From Marinimicrococcus sp033875255 (GTDB taxonomy: Bacteria; Pseudomonadota; Alphaproteobacteria; Geminicoccales; Geminicoccaceae): a stretch of DNA of 64,000 nt. Position 1 is the stretch's first letter. Each line of letters begins with the position of its first letter. A model generated the notes under the pieces. It saw only the letters and a list, made by a program, of their open reading frames with translations, did no database searches and had not been told where the DNA came from. Location of the stretch: the NCBI GenBank assembly GCA_033875255.1, contig JAWZSN010000014.1, positions 1 to 64,000 of the forward strand, given 5' to 3'. A program made the translations under genes and the position numbers. Below, piece after piece: positions 1-7,509 of the stretch.

Positions 1-840
1 GCGCCGCGACCCTCGCCGAGGAGACAGGCGACAAGGACATGCAAACGACCTGTCTGCTCTCCATGGGGCGGAGCCTTCGCCGGCTCCAGCGCTTCGAGGA
101 GGCCGTCGACCCTCTCCGCCGCGCCGCAGCTCTCGCCGAGGAGACAGGCGATAAGGACATGCAAACGACCTGTCTGCTCTCCATGGGGCGGAGCCTTGGC
201 CAGCTCGAGCGCTTCGAGGAGGCCCTCGACACTCTCCGCCGCGCCGCAGCTCTCGCCGAGGAGACAGGCGACAAGGACGTGCAAACGACCTGTCTGCTCT
301 CCATGGGGCGGAGCCTTGGCCAGCTCGAGCGCTTCGAGGAGGCCCTCGACACTCTCCGCCGCGCCGCGACCCTTGCCGAGGAGACAGGCGACAAGGACAT
401 GCAAACAATCTGTCTGCTCTCCATGGGGCGGAGCCTTGGCCGGCTCCAGCGCTTTGAGGAAGCCGTCGGCACTCTCCGCCGCGCCGCAGCTCTCGCCGAG
501 GAGACAGGCGACAAGGGCGTACAGGCAGCCTGTCTGCTCTTCGTCGGACAGAGCCTTGGCCAGCTCGAGCGCTTCGAGGAGGCCCTCGACACTCTCCGCC
601 GCGCCGCGACCCTCGCCGAGGAGACAGGCGACAAGGACGTGCAAACGATCTGTCTGCTCTCCATGGGGCGGAGCCTTGGCCAGCTCGAGCGCTTCGAGGA
701 GGCCCTCGACACTCTCCGCCGCGCCGCGACCCTCGCCGAGGAGACAGGCGACAAGAACATGCAAACGATCTGTCTGCGTGAGATGGGTGGGAGCTTTGGC
801 CAGCTCGGAAGTTATGAAGAAGCAGTCGACACCCTGCGCC
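1..840 (+). repeat. Tandem 120-bp repeat array inside the TPR gene
   Basis: Seven consecutive 120-bp units, in exact register, each starting near a GCGCCGC word and encoding one 40-aa TPR. Units differ by only a few bases, including at synonymous positions, which suggests recent expansion or gene conversion rather than old protein-level repetition. Units 8 and 9 (841-1080) keep the phase but are clearly diverged. The array continues off the left edge. Confidence 0.9.
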
Positions 841-1652
841 GCGCCCTAGCGCTTGCCGAAGGGATGAATGACAAGAACGAGCAGGAAGCCTGCCTTGGAC
901 TTATGGGCTGGAGTCTCGGCCAACTCGGGCATCATGAGGAGAGTGTCAACGCTCTGTGTCGCGCAGTAACCCTTGCCCAAGAGCTAGGAGACAAAGCCGC
1001 GCAAGCGATCTGCCTGCGTTTCATGGCCTCGAGCCTTGGCCAGCTCGGACGATTCGAAGAGATGCTGTCCGCACATCTCGACGCCAGTCACGCCTTTGCG
1101 ACATTAGGCGATTATGAATGGCAGACATACAATTTGGCTAGAGCATGCCGCTGTACGGTCATCTTGAACCGTCTTGATCTCTGCCAAGGAATCTTGAACG
1201 AGGCCACGGACTCTTCCTTGTTTGAGCAACGACTGCCGGAGGAGCTGGCGGCGGCTCTTGCCTATGTCGAGCAGCATGAAGGAAGGGCCGAGGCTTTCGC
1301 GCGCGGCCAGCAGATTCTGCGCTGGTGGAGCGAGCCCAGCCTGTCGTTCGATGCTCACCCCATGCTCCGCGGCCTTTTCGCAGGCCTCGTTCACGAGGAA
1401 GTCTCCCCGGGCCTCCTCCGCGATCTGGCGGAGGAGATACAAACGAGCTTCGCGACACTTCCCGCCCCCGACCGGCAGGCCATGGACCTCACGCTCGACT
1501 ACCTGGAGAGCGGCCGCGACGAGGCCGTCCTGCAGCGGGCCGATCCCGACATCGCCGCCGCCGTGCGGACGATCACGAGCGGCACCGCGAGAGAGGAGCA
1601 GCCGCCGGCGGCGCCCGCGGCCACCCCAAAGCCAGCAAGGAAGAAACGATGA
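3..1652 (+). CDS. TPR repeat protein, N-terminus beyond window edge
   Basis: The frame is open from the first bases of the window, so the N-terminus is missing; the ATG at 39 is only a Met inside a repeat. The visible part is a run of 40-residue TPR units (kinesin-light-chain-like spacing) with core words FEEALDTLRRAA and LAEETGDKD. Seven units up to about base 840 are almost identical and two more (841-1080) have diverged. A non-repeat C-terminal region of about 190 residues ends in a basic tail, PAAPAATPKPARKKR. TPR superhelices bind peptides or proteins; no catalytic domain is visible here, but one could lie upstream. The stop overlaps the next start in ATGA (1649-1652), so the two genes are probably translationally coupled. 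Its binding partner is unknown. Confidence 0.85.
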   Translation, partial: AATLAEETGDKDMQTTCLLSMGRSLRRLQRFEEAVDPLRRAAALAEETGDKDMQTTCLLSMGRSLGQLERFEEALDTLRRAAALAEETGDKDVQTTCLLSMGRSLGQLERFEEALDTLRRAATLAEETGDKDMQTICLLSMGRSLGRLQRFEEAVGTLRRAAALAEETGDKGVQAACLLFVGQSLGQLERFEEALDTLRRAATLAEETGDKDVQTICLLSMGRSLGQLERFEEALDTLRRAATLAEETGDKNMQTICLREMGGSFGQLGSYEEAVDTLRRALALAEGMNDKNEQEACLGLMGWSLGQLGHHEESVNALCRAVTLAQELGDKAAQAICLRFMASSLGQLGRFEEMLSAHLDASHAFATLGDYEWQTYNLARACRCTVILNRLDLCQGILNEATDSSLFEQRLPEELAAALAYVEQHEGRAEAFARGQQILRWWSEPSLSFDAHPMLRGLFAGLVHEEVSPGLLRDLAEEIQTSFATLPAPDRQAMDLTLDYLESGRDEAVLQRADPDIAAAVRTITSGTAREEQPPAAPAATPKPARKKR

Positions 1653-2674
1653 CCCAGACCCAGCGCCGCGTCCTTCTCGCCCGCCGGCCGCAGGGGGCAC
1701 CCGTGCCCGACGATTTCCGGATGGACGAGCGGCCGATGCCAGCAGCGGGAGAAGGCGAGGCGCTGGTGCGCACGCTCTGGCTCTCGCTCGATCCCTACAT
1801 GCGCGGGCGGATGAGCGATGCCGCCTCCTACGCGAAATCCACCGCAATCGGCGAGCCCATGACCGCCGAGTGCGTGGGCGAGGTGGTGGAGAGCTGCGCG
1901 AAAGGCCTCGCGAAGGGCGACTTCGTGGTGGGCCGCGGCGGCTGGCAGAGCCATTTCGTGCTGCCGGGCAAGGAGCTCCGCAAGCTCGACCCGCAGGCAG
2001 CCCCGCTTTCCACCGCGCTGGGCGTGCTAGGCATGCCCGGCCACACCGCCTATGCCGGGCTTTTGGCCATTGGCCAGCCGAAGGCTGGCGAGACGGTGGT
2101 GATCGGGGCCGCCAGCGGGGCGGTGGGTGCGGTCGCCGGGCAGATCGCGAAGATCAAGGGCTGCCGGGTGGTGGGCATCGCCGGCGGGGCAGAGAAGTGC
2201 CGCTACGTCACCGACGAGCTGGGCTTCGACGCCTGCCTCGACCGCAAGGAGCCGAACCTCGCCGGGCGCCTCAAGGAAGCCTGCCCCGACGGTATCGACA
2301 TCTATGTGGAGCTCACCGGCGGCCCGGTCACCGACGCCGTCCTGCCGCTCCTCAACTTCTTCGCCCGCATCCCCGTGATCGGCACCATCGCCAGCTACAA
2401 CGCCACCGCCGCCGCCGAAGGCACCGACCGCCTCCCCTGGCTCCTGCGCCAGACCCTGGTCAAGCGCCTGACCATCAAGGGCATGATCGTCTGGGACTAT
2501 GCCGACATGGCCGACGACTTCCGCCGCGACGTGGCGGGATGGATCAGGGACGGCCGCTTCAAGTATCGCGAGGACGTGGTGGACGGGCTGGAGAACGCGC
2601 CCGAAGCCTTCATCGGCCTGCTCGAGGGGCGGAACTTCGGCAAGCTGCTGGTGCGCGTGGCGCGGGAGGGCTGA
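1649..2674 (+). CDS. NADP-dependent oxidoreductase, CurA/leukotriene B4 dehydrogenase-like (MDR family)
   Basis: A 341-aa medium-chain reductase without the catalytic zinc site, like E. coli CurA (YncB) and leukotriene B4 12-hydroxydehydrogenase, which reduce alpha,beta-unsaturated carbonyl compounds with NADPH. The N-terminal GroES-like part contains SLDPYMRGRM, typical of the family, and the Rossmann part contains the nucleotide loop GAASGAVGAVAGQIAK. The length is normal. I chose the ATG at 1649 because it forms ATGA with the TPR stop and because the homologous sequence begins there; the frame is open further upstream but only inside TPR coding DNA. A strong intrinsic terminator begins at the stop codon. 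Substrate is unknown. The coupling to a TPR gene is unusual for this family. Confidence 0.85.
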   Translation: MTQTQRRVLLARRPQGAPVPDDFRMDERPMPAAGEGEALVRTLWLSLDPYMRGRMSDAASYAKSTAIGEPMTAECVGEVVESCAKGLAKGDFVVGRGGWQSHFVLPGKELRKLDPQAAPLSTALGVLGMPGHTAYAGLLAIGQPKAGETVVIGAASGAVGAVAGQIAKIKGCRVVGIAGGAEKCRYVTDELGFDACLDRKEPNLAGRLKEACPDGIDIYVELTGGPVTDAVLPLLNFFARIPVIGTIASYNATAAAEGTDRLPWLLRQTLVKRLTIKGMIVWDYADMADDFRRDVAGWIRDGRFKYREDVVDGLENAPEAFIGLLEGRNFGKLLVRVAREG

Positions 2675-2720
2675 GCCGCGCAAGGCGCTGCGCGCGGCTG
2701 TTTTTCTTGATTTTTGTCAG
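2674..2720 (+). terminator. Intrinsic terminator, dispersed-family element (plus sense)
   Basis: Stem AGCCGCGC (2674-2681) pairs with GCGCGGCT (2692-2699) around the loop AAGGCGCTGC, followed by a T-rich tract and the word TTTTTGTCAGTTGG. It starts on the last base of the oxidoreductase stop codon, so it should end that transcript. The same stem, loop and T-tract recur many times in the window. Confidence 0.85.
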
Positions 2721-2767
2721 TTGGAATGGTGCTTGAGACGACAGGCGTGCCCGTCCGGCTAGACACT

Positions 2768-2826
2768 GCCGCCAACTGACAGAAAACAAAAAGAAAAAGC
2801 CGTGCGCAGCGCCGCCGAAGGCTCCT
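2768..2826 (-). terminator. Facing dispersed-family element (minus sense), end of parDE
   Basis: Inverted partner of the element at 2674. Read on the minus strand it gives a GC-rich core ending in CTGCGCACGGC and then a T-rich tract and TGTCAGTTGG. The hairpin is degenerate (only about four outer pairs are intact), but its position just past the parE stop suits a terminator for parDE. The pair is separated by about 50 bp. Confidence 0.6.
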
Positions 2827-2831
2827 TGTGC

Positions 2832-3116
2832 TCAAAACAGCCGTTCGATGTCACGGCTGCCGTGGAGAATTCGGAGCACCAGCAGTCGCGATTCCTCTAC
2901 GCGGTAGAAGATCAGGTAGCGGCCACTCACGGCCATCCGCACCCCGGCACCGAGCCGGGGCCGGGCAGGCCAAGCGTTCGGCATCGCGCAGAGCCGCATG
3001 CATCGTTCCCGCAGGTCCTGCACGAAGGAAAGGGCCCGTGCCGGGTCGTCCTGGGCGATATGGTCAGCGATCTCCCCGAGGTCCGCATTGGCGCGCGGGG
3101 TGATGACACATCGCAT
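2832..3116 (-). CDS. parE: ParE/RelE-family toxin of a type II toxin-antitoxin module
   Basis: A 94-aa protein with the ParE/RelE layout: N-terminal VITPRANADLGEIADHIAQ, a central helix ARALSFVQDLRERC, and the C-terminal SGRYLIFYRVEESRLLVLRI strand pair with a terminal basic HGSRDIERLF. ParE toxins typically poison DNA gyrase. The start ATG at 3116 overlaps the antitoxin stop (TGATG), the usual coupling; a GTG one codon earlier is possible. The gene is downstream of parD, as expected. On a secondary replicon such a module would act in post-segregational maintenance. Family assignment is firm; the gyrase target is inferred from the family. Confidence 0.88.
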   Translation of the reverse strand: MRCVITPRANADLGEIADHIAQDDPARALSFVQDLRERCMRLCAMPNAWPARPRLGAGVRMAVSGRYLIFYRVEESRLLVLRILHGSRDIERLF

Positions 3117-3394
3117 CACTTCTCCTGCTTCGCGATCATCGCCGCGTAGCGTGCCTCGAGGCGGTCGAAGACCTCCTCGGCCGGGAGCGGCTCCCCGCTG
3201 GCCTCGCCCTCGACGATCTTCTCGCGAAGCCAGGCCAGCTTCTGCGCCCGCAGAGCCTCCTGCTCCTGGAGCAGACGCAGCGCTTCGCGGATGACCTCGC
3301 TGTTCGAGGCGTAGTCACCCGATTCGACCTTCTCGCGCACCATGCTGGCCATGTCGTGGGGCAGGGTGATGCTGAGCTTCTCGGTCGGCGGCAC
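3116..3394 (-). CDS. parD: ParD-like ribbon-helix-helix antitoxin
   Basis: A 92-aa CopG/ParD antitoxin: the N-terminal beta strand TEKLSITLPHDMASMV and the helices REKVESGDYASNSEVIREAL form the DNA-binding ribbon-helix-helix, and the long charged C-terminal tail should wrap the ParE toxin. I chose the GTG at 3394 because GGGGAG lies 5-6 bases upstream on the minus strand and the ribbon motif follows directly; the frame is open for 31 more codons with no supporting ribosome site. It overlaps parE by TGATG and is expected to repress the operon from the AT-rich segment just upstream. Confidence 0.87.
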   Translation of the reverse strand: MPPTEKLSITLPHDMASMVREKVESGDYASNSEVIREALRLLQEQEALRAQKLAWLREKIVEGEASGEPLPAEEVFDRLEARYAAMIAKQEK

Positions 3395-3397
3395 GGA

Positions 3398-3440
3398 ACT
3401 CCCCTTCTTCAAGAAAGAATACTTTATACTACCAAATCCT
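3398..3440 (-). promoter_or_regulatory. AT-rich promoter/operator region of parDE (candidate)
   Basis: An AT-rich stretch containing TATAAAGTATTC on the minus strand sits just before the parD ribosome site, in otherwise very GC-rich DNA. Position suits an autoregulated toxin-antitoxin promoter, but I could not fix -35/-10 spacing. Confidence 0.4.
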
Positions 3441-3499
3441 ATTGGCCTGCCAGCTTGGAGCAGCCTTGCCTCCTGCAACGGCCTCAAGCCAAAAGAAGA

Positions 3500-3538
3500 A
3501 TGAAGAAAAAGCCGCGCGCAGCGCCGCCGAAGGCGCCT
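3500..3538 (-). terminator. Intrinsic terminator, dispersed-family element (minus sense)
   Basis: On the minus strand the sequence just after the methyltransferase stop reads GGCGCC-TTCG-GCGGCGCTGCGCGCGGC followed by TTTTTCTTC. It carries the family core GGCGCTGCGCGCGGC and T-tract, although the first stem arm differs from the consensus. Confidence 0.65.
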
Positions 3539-3539
3539 C

Positions 3540-4340
3540 TTACCCTCTGTCCGCCGTCACCAGATGGGCGCGGATCGGGAAGGTCACGCTGCCGTCGGGG
3601 GCGACGAAGCGGCCGAGGGCTTCGGGGGCCTCCTCGCACAGGTGCCGGTACTGCTGCTCGTCGATGAGCTCGGCCAGGGTCCAGCCCCTGATGTCGGTGT
3701 AGAGCCAGCCTTCCAGCGAGGGGAAGCAGGCGGTGCCCTCTTCGGTGCGGATGGCGGCGCCGGCGAGGCCGGCCTCCTCGAGCAGGGAGGCGAGCGCCGT
3801 CTTTTCCCCCAGGGCGAAGGGTGCCTCGAGCTCGGCTGCCGCGCGGCGCCCGAAGAGGCGCTCGAGGAGCCTCGCCATGGCGGCGTAGCCGGGCGAGGCG
3901 TCGAGCCGGTCCCAGACGGCCAGCGCCAGGACGCCGCCGGGGCGGCGCACCCGGGCCATCTCGCGCAGGGCCTGCGCGCGGTCCTCGAAGAACATCAGGC
4001 CGAACTGGCAGAGCACCGCATCGAAGCTTTTGTCAGTGAAGGGCAGCGCCTCAGCGCGGCCTTCTAGCCAGTGGAGCCCGGGGGCGAGGCGACGGGCCAC
4101 CTCCAGCATGCCGGGATTGCGGTCGAGGCCGGTGACGGCGCCGCCCGGCGCCACCCGCCCTGCCGCCTCGCGGGCCAGCACGCCGGTGCCGCAGGCGACG
4201 TCGAGCACGCCCATGCCGGGGCGCAGGCCGGCCGCATCGGCCACCCGTTGCGCCCACGGGCCGAAGAGGGCCGGCACGAAGAAGGCCTCGTAGATCTCCG
4301 CAGCACTGCCGCTCACCTGGCCTTCGAGCCCTTCCGCCAT
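3540..4340 (-). CDS. Class I SAM-dependent methyltransferase (UbiE/Methyltransf_11 type)
   Basis: A 266-aa Rossmann methyltransferase. Motif I is VLDVACGTGVLAREAA, with the acidic post-I residue in TGLDRNPGML; a SAM-contacting ALPFTDKSFDAVLCQFGLMF segment follows, then the RPGGVLALAVWD strand. This is the MenG/UbiE-like small-molecule pattern, but the substrate cannot be read from sequence. The ATG at 4340 directly precedes the helical N-terminal cap. It lies between parDE and pirin with its own family-type terminator, so it is probably a single-gene unit. Confidence 0.82.
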   Translation of the reverse strand: MAEGLEGQVSGSAAEIYEAFFVPALFGPWAQRVADAAGLRPGMGVLDVACGTGVLAREAAGRVAPGGAVTGLDRNPGMLEVARRLAPGLHWLEGRAEALPFTDKSFDAVLCQFGLMFFEDRAQALREMARVRRPGGVLALAVWDRLDASPGYAAMARLLERLFGRRAAAELEAPFALGEKTALASLLEEAGLAGAAIRTEEGTACFPSLEGWLYTDIRGWTLAELIDEQQYRHLCEEAPEALGRFVAPDGSVTFPIRAHLVTADRG

Positions 4341-4375
4341 GGCCCCTCTCCCGGACTGCCCGACGACCCGCCATC

Positions 4376-4434
4376 ATGCCATGAACCGGCCGGCGGAGCA
4401 CCCCGCCGGGGGCATGCCATGAACGGGCCGGCGG
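4376..4434. repeat. 21-bp direct repeat upstream of the methyltransferase
   Basis: ATGCCATGAACCGGCCGGCGG at 4376-4396 is the first copy's pattern (20 of 21 bases shared) and recurs at 4414-4434 with one change, 38 bp apart. The repeats lie between the methyltransferase start and the pirin stop. The ATGCCATGA word also recurs around the partition genes. Confidence 0.7.
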
Positions 4435-4449
4435 GGGAGCGGGCTGGAG

Positions 4450-5316
4450 CTATTGCGCCTCCATCCGACCGAAGCGGCCGCTGCGGAAGTCGTCGAAGGC
4501 CTGGCGGATCTCCAGGGCCGTGTTCATGACGAAGGGGCCGTGGGCGGCCACCGGCTCGTCGATGGGCTCGCCGGCCAGCAGCAGCACCACGGTGTCCTCC
4601 TCTGCCTCCAGCGCCACCTCCCGGCCCGGCCGGTCGAGCAGCACCGTCCGCACTGCCGGCATCTCCTCGCCGTTGACCCGCACCCGGCCGCGCAGCACCA
4701 GCAGCACCGCGCCGTGGCCCTCGGGCAGCTCCAGCGCGGCGCTCCCCCCGGCGCGCAGGCGCACGTCCCAGACCTCCATGGGCGTGAAGGTCCGCGCCGG
4801 CCCCTTGCTGCCCGCGTGCCCGCCGGCGATGATCCTGAGCGTGCCCGCCTCCCCCGGCAGCGCCACCACGGGAATGTCCCGGGCCTCCAGGGTCTGGTAG
4901 GCGGGGGCGGTCATCTTGTGGCGGGCCGGCAGGTTGACCCAGAGCTGCACCATCTCGAGCGTGCCGCCCGTGCGGGTGAACGCCGTCTCGTGGAACTCCT
5001 CGTGCAGGATGCCGGAGCCCGCGGTCATCCACTGCACGTCACCTTCCCCGATCCTCCCGCTGTTGCCGGCCGAATCGCGGTGCTCGAGCGCCCCCTCGTA
5101 GACGATGGTGACGGTCTCGAAGCCGCGATGCGGGTGCTGGCCCACCCCGCGGGGCCGCAGGGCGGGAGCGAACCGCGCGGGCCCGGCATGATCGGCCAGC
5201 AGGAACGGGCTGACCGCCGCCCCGTGGCGCGCATGGGAGAACAGCGAGCGCACCGGAAACCCGTCGCCCACCCAGTGCGGCGGCGGGGCCTCGTGGACGC
5301 CAAGAACCTTCTTCAC
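4450..5316 (-). CDS. Pirin family protein
   Basis: A 288-aa bicupin pirin. The N-terminal cupin has the metal-binding cluster QHPHRGFETVTIVYEGALEH (His, His, His and Glu ligands) and the pirin word MTAGSGILHEE; the C-terminal cupin ends with PFVMNT. Bacterial pirins such as YhhW have quercetin 2,3-dioxygenase activity in vitro, and others act as regulatory partners; which applies here is unknown. The GTG at 5316 is chosen because AGGAGGA lies six bases upstream; the frame is open much further but crosses non-coding DNA. A 17-bp palindrome lies about 100 bp upstream. Confidence 0.88.
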   Translation of the reverse strand: MKKVLGVHEAPPPHWVGDGFPVRSLFSHARHGAAVSPFLLADHAGPARFAPALRPRGVGQHPHRGFETVTIVYEGALEHRDSAGNSGRIGEGDVQWMTAGSGILHEEFHETAFTRTGGTLEMVQLWVNLPARHKMTAPAYQTLEARDIPVVALPGEAGTLRIIAGGHAGSKGPARTFTPMEVWDVRLRAGGSAALELPEGHGAVLLVLRGRVRVNGEEMPAVRTVLLDRPGREVALEAEEDTVVLLLAGEPIDEPVAAHGPFVMNTALEIRQAFDDFRSGRFGRMEAQ

Positions 5317-5416
5317 CGGCTTTCCTCCTGGCCTGGGCCCTCGCAGGGCCGGTCGCCTCGTCCGGAAGATGCCCGTGCGCGGCCCCGGCGGACAGACGCC
5401 GATCCACGCCCTCGCC

Positions 5417-5433
5417 GTTCGCGAAACGCGAAC
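5417..5433. promoter_or_regulatory. Palindromic operator candidate upstream of pirin
   Basis: GTTCGCG-AAA-CGCGAAC is a perfect 7-bp inverted repeat with a 3-bp centre in the 134-bp gap between the SDR stop and the pirin start. Position and symmetry suggest binding of a dimeric repressor to the pirin promoter; no cognate regulator is adjacent. Confidence 0.45.
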
Positions 5434-5450
5434 GATGCCTCTGACAAAAA

Positions 5451-6155
5451 TCAGACGGAGCGGGTGATACCGCCGTCGATGCGCAGGTTCTGGCCGGTGA
5501 TGTAGCTGGAGCGCTCGCCGGCGAGGAACGCCACCAGCTCGGCCACCTCCTCGATGCGGCCGTAGCGCTGCATGGGGATGCGGGAGCGGCGATCCTCCTT
5601 CTCGGGCAGACTGTCGATGAAGCCCGGCAGCACGTTGTTCATGCGGATATTGTCGGCCGCGTATCGGTCGGCGAAGAGCTTGGTGAAGGCGGCAAGCCCG
5701 GCGCGGAACACGCCCGAGGTGGGAAAGGCCTCTTCCGGCTCGAAGGCGGCGTATGTGGAGATGTTGACGATGGCGCCGCCGCCCTGGGCCTGCATCACCG
5801 GTGTCACCAGCCGGGCCATGCGCACGACGTTGAGCAGATAAAAATCCATGCCGCGGTGCCAGTCCGCGTCGCTGATCTCGAGGACCGGCCCCTTGGGCCC
5901 GTGCCCCGCACTGTTGACCACCGCGTCGATCCGCCCCCAGCGCGCCATGGCGGCCTCCACCAGCCGCGCCAGATCGGCAGGCTCGAGATTCGAGCCGGTG
6001 ACCCCGATCCCGCCCAGCTCCCCCGCCAGCGCCTCTCCCTTGCCCGAGGAGGAGAGAATGGCCACGCCATAGCCCTCGGCGGCCAGACGCCGCGCCGCCC
6101 CCGCCCCCATGCCGCTGCCGCCCGCCGTGACGATGGCGATCTTCTGTCCGGTCAT
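5451..6155 (-). CDS. SDR-family protein with altered catalytic Tyr/Lys
   Basis: A 234-aa short-chain dehydrogenase fold. The cofactor loop is TAGGSGMGAGAARRLA (a GxxxGxG variant), followed by the VNSAGHGP loop in place of NNAG, the NIS serine strand and a C-terminal SSYITGQNLRIDGG typical of FabG-like SDRs. Aligning TSGVFRAGLAAFTK with the usual YxxSK segment puts Ser where the catalytic Tyr should be and Arg where Lys should be. The enzyme may use different chemistry or be a binding protein. I chose the ATG at 6155 (MTGQKIAIV) because the cofactor strand starts there and GGGAG lies upstream; longer starts add unrelated sequence. The stop is followed by TGATTTTTGTCAGA. Confidence 0.82.
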   Translation of the reverse strand: MTGQKIAIVTAGGSGMGAGAARRLAAEGYGVAILSSSGKGEALAGELGGIGVTGSNLEPADLARLVEAAMARWGRIDAVVNSAGHGPKGPVLEISDADWHRGMDFYLLNVVRMARLVTPVMQAQGGGAIVNISTYAAFEPEEAFPTSGVFRAGLAAFTKLFADRYAADNIRMNNVLPGFIDSLPEKEDRRSRIPMQRYGRIEEVAELVAFLAGERSSYITGQNLRIDGGITRSV

Positions 6156-6241
6156 GCCGGTTGCGCTCCCTGTTGCCCGTGGATGGCACGGACCATGGCA
6201 CGGGCGGCGGGGCACGGGGAAGCGGAAGACTTCTTGCGGAG

Positions 6242-6260
6242 AATACGTAATTTGCGTATT
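6242..6260. promoter_or_regulatory. Operator/promoter palindrome of the Phd/PemK-like module
   Basis: AATACG-TAATTTG-CGTATT, a perfect 6-bp inverted repeat in a short AT-rich segment, 30 bp before the preferred antitoxin start. This is where Phd/YefM antitoxins usually autoregulate. It argues for the start at 6290 over the ATG at 6263, which would sit on the promoter. Confidence 0.6.
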
Positions 6261-6289
6261 TTATGCGTATGTCTTCGGGAGACGACACC

Positions 6290-6544
6290 ATGAGCGAGCG
6301 GACCACCGTGCCGGCCAGCGAGTTCGCCCGGAACTTCGGCCGCTACCGGGACGAGGCGCTTGCCGGCAGCATCATCGCCGTGACCAGCCACGGACGGGTG
6401 GTCGGCGCCTTCCTCTCCGCCCGCGAGCTGGAGCATTACGAGCGGCTGAAGCGGCGCGAGCGCGAGGTCCTGGTAACGGGCGAGCTGCCGGACGAGGTGG
6501 TGGCGGAGATCGAGGCGGCCGAGTACGGCGCCCTACCGCGATGA
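6290..6544 (+). CDS. Phd/YefM-family antitoxin
   Basis: An 84-aa antitoxin: TTVPASEFARNFGRYRDEAL is the Phd-type DNA-binding N-terminus, SIIAVTSHGRVVGAFLSARELEHYERL the dimer core, and the acidic tail the likely toxin-binding segment. The ATG at 6290 has GGGAG about nine bases upstream; ATGs at 6263 and 6269 are in frame but lie next to the operator palindrome. The stop overlaps the toxin start (ATGA), so the pair is coupled. It should neutralise the downstream toxin and repress its own promoter. Confidence 0.8.
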   Translation: MSERTTVPASEFARNFGRYRDEALAGSIIAVTSHGRVVGAFLSARELEHYERLKRREREVLVTGELPDEVVAEIEAAEYGALPR

Positions 6545-6972
6545 GCCTGCCGGTTCCCCGGCCGGGCCTGGTGATCCGCTACGGCTTTCTCTGGAGCCAC
6601 GAGCATGCCCGGGGAGCGGAGGAAGGCGCGAAGGACCGCCCCTGCGCCATCGTGGTGGCCGCAAGCGGGCAGGACGGCGGCATCCGCACCATCGTGGCGC
6701 CGGTTACCCACCGCCCGCCCGACGATCCGGCCGCCTCCTTGGAAATCCCTCCGGAGACCTGCCGGGCCCTCGGCCTGGATCGCGGGCGGCACTGGATCCG
6801 CTTCGACGAGCTGAACCGCTTCCTATGGCCGGGCTACGACCTGCGCCCCATTCCGGGAAGCGACGGGCGATATGACTACGGCATGCTGCCGCGCGAGCTC
6901 TTCGAGAAGCTGCGCCAGGGCATCCTCGCCCGCCAGCGCGCCCTGCAGGGGCGGATCATTCCTCGCGACTGA
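6541..6972 (+). CDS. Probable toxin partner, PemK/MazF-like
   Basis: A 143-aa protein whose start overlaps the antitoxin stop. The beginning, RPGLVIRYGFLWSHEHARG followed by KDRPCAIVVAAS, resembles the first strands of MazF/PemK RNases (GDVV...RPALVLS), and APVTH fits the next strand; a helical C-terminus (PRELFEKLRQGILARQRALQGR) follows. Such toxins cut mRNA. Similarity to well-studied MazF is modest, so the call rests partly on the antitoxin next door. It is longer than typical MazF (about 110 aa). Confidence 0.65.
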   Translation: MSLPVPRPGLVIRYGFLWSHEHARGAEEGAKDRPCAIVVAASGQDGGIRTIVAPVTHRPPDDPAASLEIPPETCRALGLDRGRHWIRFDELNRFLWPGYDLRPIPGSDGRYDYGMLPRELFEKLRQGILARQRALQGRIIPRD

Positions 6973-7297
6973 AGAACGCGGCACGAGGGGTTTCATCGCA
7001 AGCTTGTCGGCGCCGCCGTCAGCGGCTTCACCGGAATGCCCTTGTTGGCGAGCCGGCTCATCCCGCCGCGAGAGTGACGCCGAGATCGACGGCGAGCAGC
7101 ACGGCCAGCCGCCTCGCCGCTCGTGACGCCCGGGTTCAGCCAGCCCACCTACTCGCTCTGCAGACGGCCGAACACGCGGCAAAACAAGTTTCAACCTATT
7201 TTTGGATTGTTAATCTGGTGTGGAGAGGCATTGCCGGTTCAATCTGCGATTGCAAATCCCTTTAGGGTATATTCCGGCCTCTAGTAAAAGCGAGAGA
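6973..7297. other. Gene-free stretch, GC-rich to AT-rich transition
   Basis: No convincing gene. The first half is ordinary GC-rich sequence; from about 7165 the sequence becomes markedly AT-rich (AAACAAGTTTCAACC and onward), presumably holding the promoter of the XRE gene that follows. I could not fix a promoter with normal spacing. Confidence 0.5.
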
Positions 7298-7509
7298 ATG
7301 CGAAATAACATAAAAGAAATTTTGGAAGAGCGTGGTTGGGCTCAGGCCGAGCTGGCGCGCCGGCTAAACTGTTCCCCCCAGCAAGTAAGCAGATTCATAA
7401 AAGGTGATCGCGGGTTATCTCAATTCTGGATCAAAAGCTGTCAAAAACATTCAACGTGGGAACAACCCTGCTACTGACAGCCAAAAAAAGACTCTCTCAC
7501 TGCCTTTAA
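7298..7509 (+). pseudogene. XRE/Cro-type HTH regulator, apparently frameshifted
   Basis: From the ATG at 7298, EILEERGWAQAELARRLNC and SPQQVSRFIKGDRGLS form a clear XRE helix-turn-helix. After about 7420 this frame runs into an unconvincing tail and stops at 7477. Shifting by one base at that point continues as ILDQKLSKTFNV, exactly what should follow in XRE repressors, and ends at TAA 7507-7509. I therefore read a single-base loss near 7420-7424. The AT-rich composition is unlike its neighbours and suggests horizontal transfer. A sequencing error or programmed frameshift would give the same picture. Confidence 0.6.

Noticed and set aside
196..849. Second reading frame through the TPR repeats
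   Set aside because: It exists only because the 120-bp unit (a multiple of three) lacks stops in that frame; it ends when the repeats diverge.
2674..2826. Facing hairpin pairs as insertion sequences
   Set aside because: Only 50-150 bp separate the arms, no transposase or target-site duplication is visible, and most copies fit gene ends.
7225..7262. tRNA-like word GGTTCAATC
   Set aside because: It resembles a T-arm, but the flanks do not pair and no acceptor, D-arm or anticodon arm can be formed.
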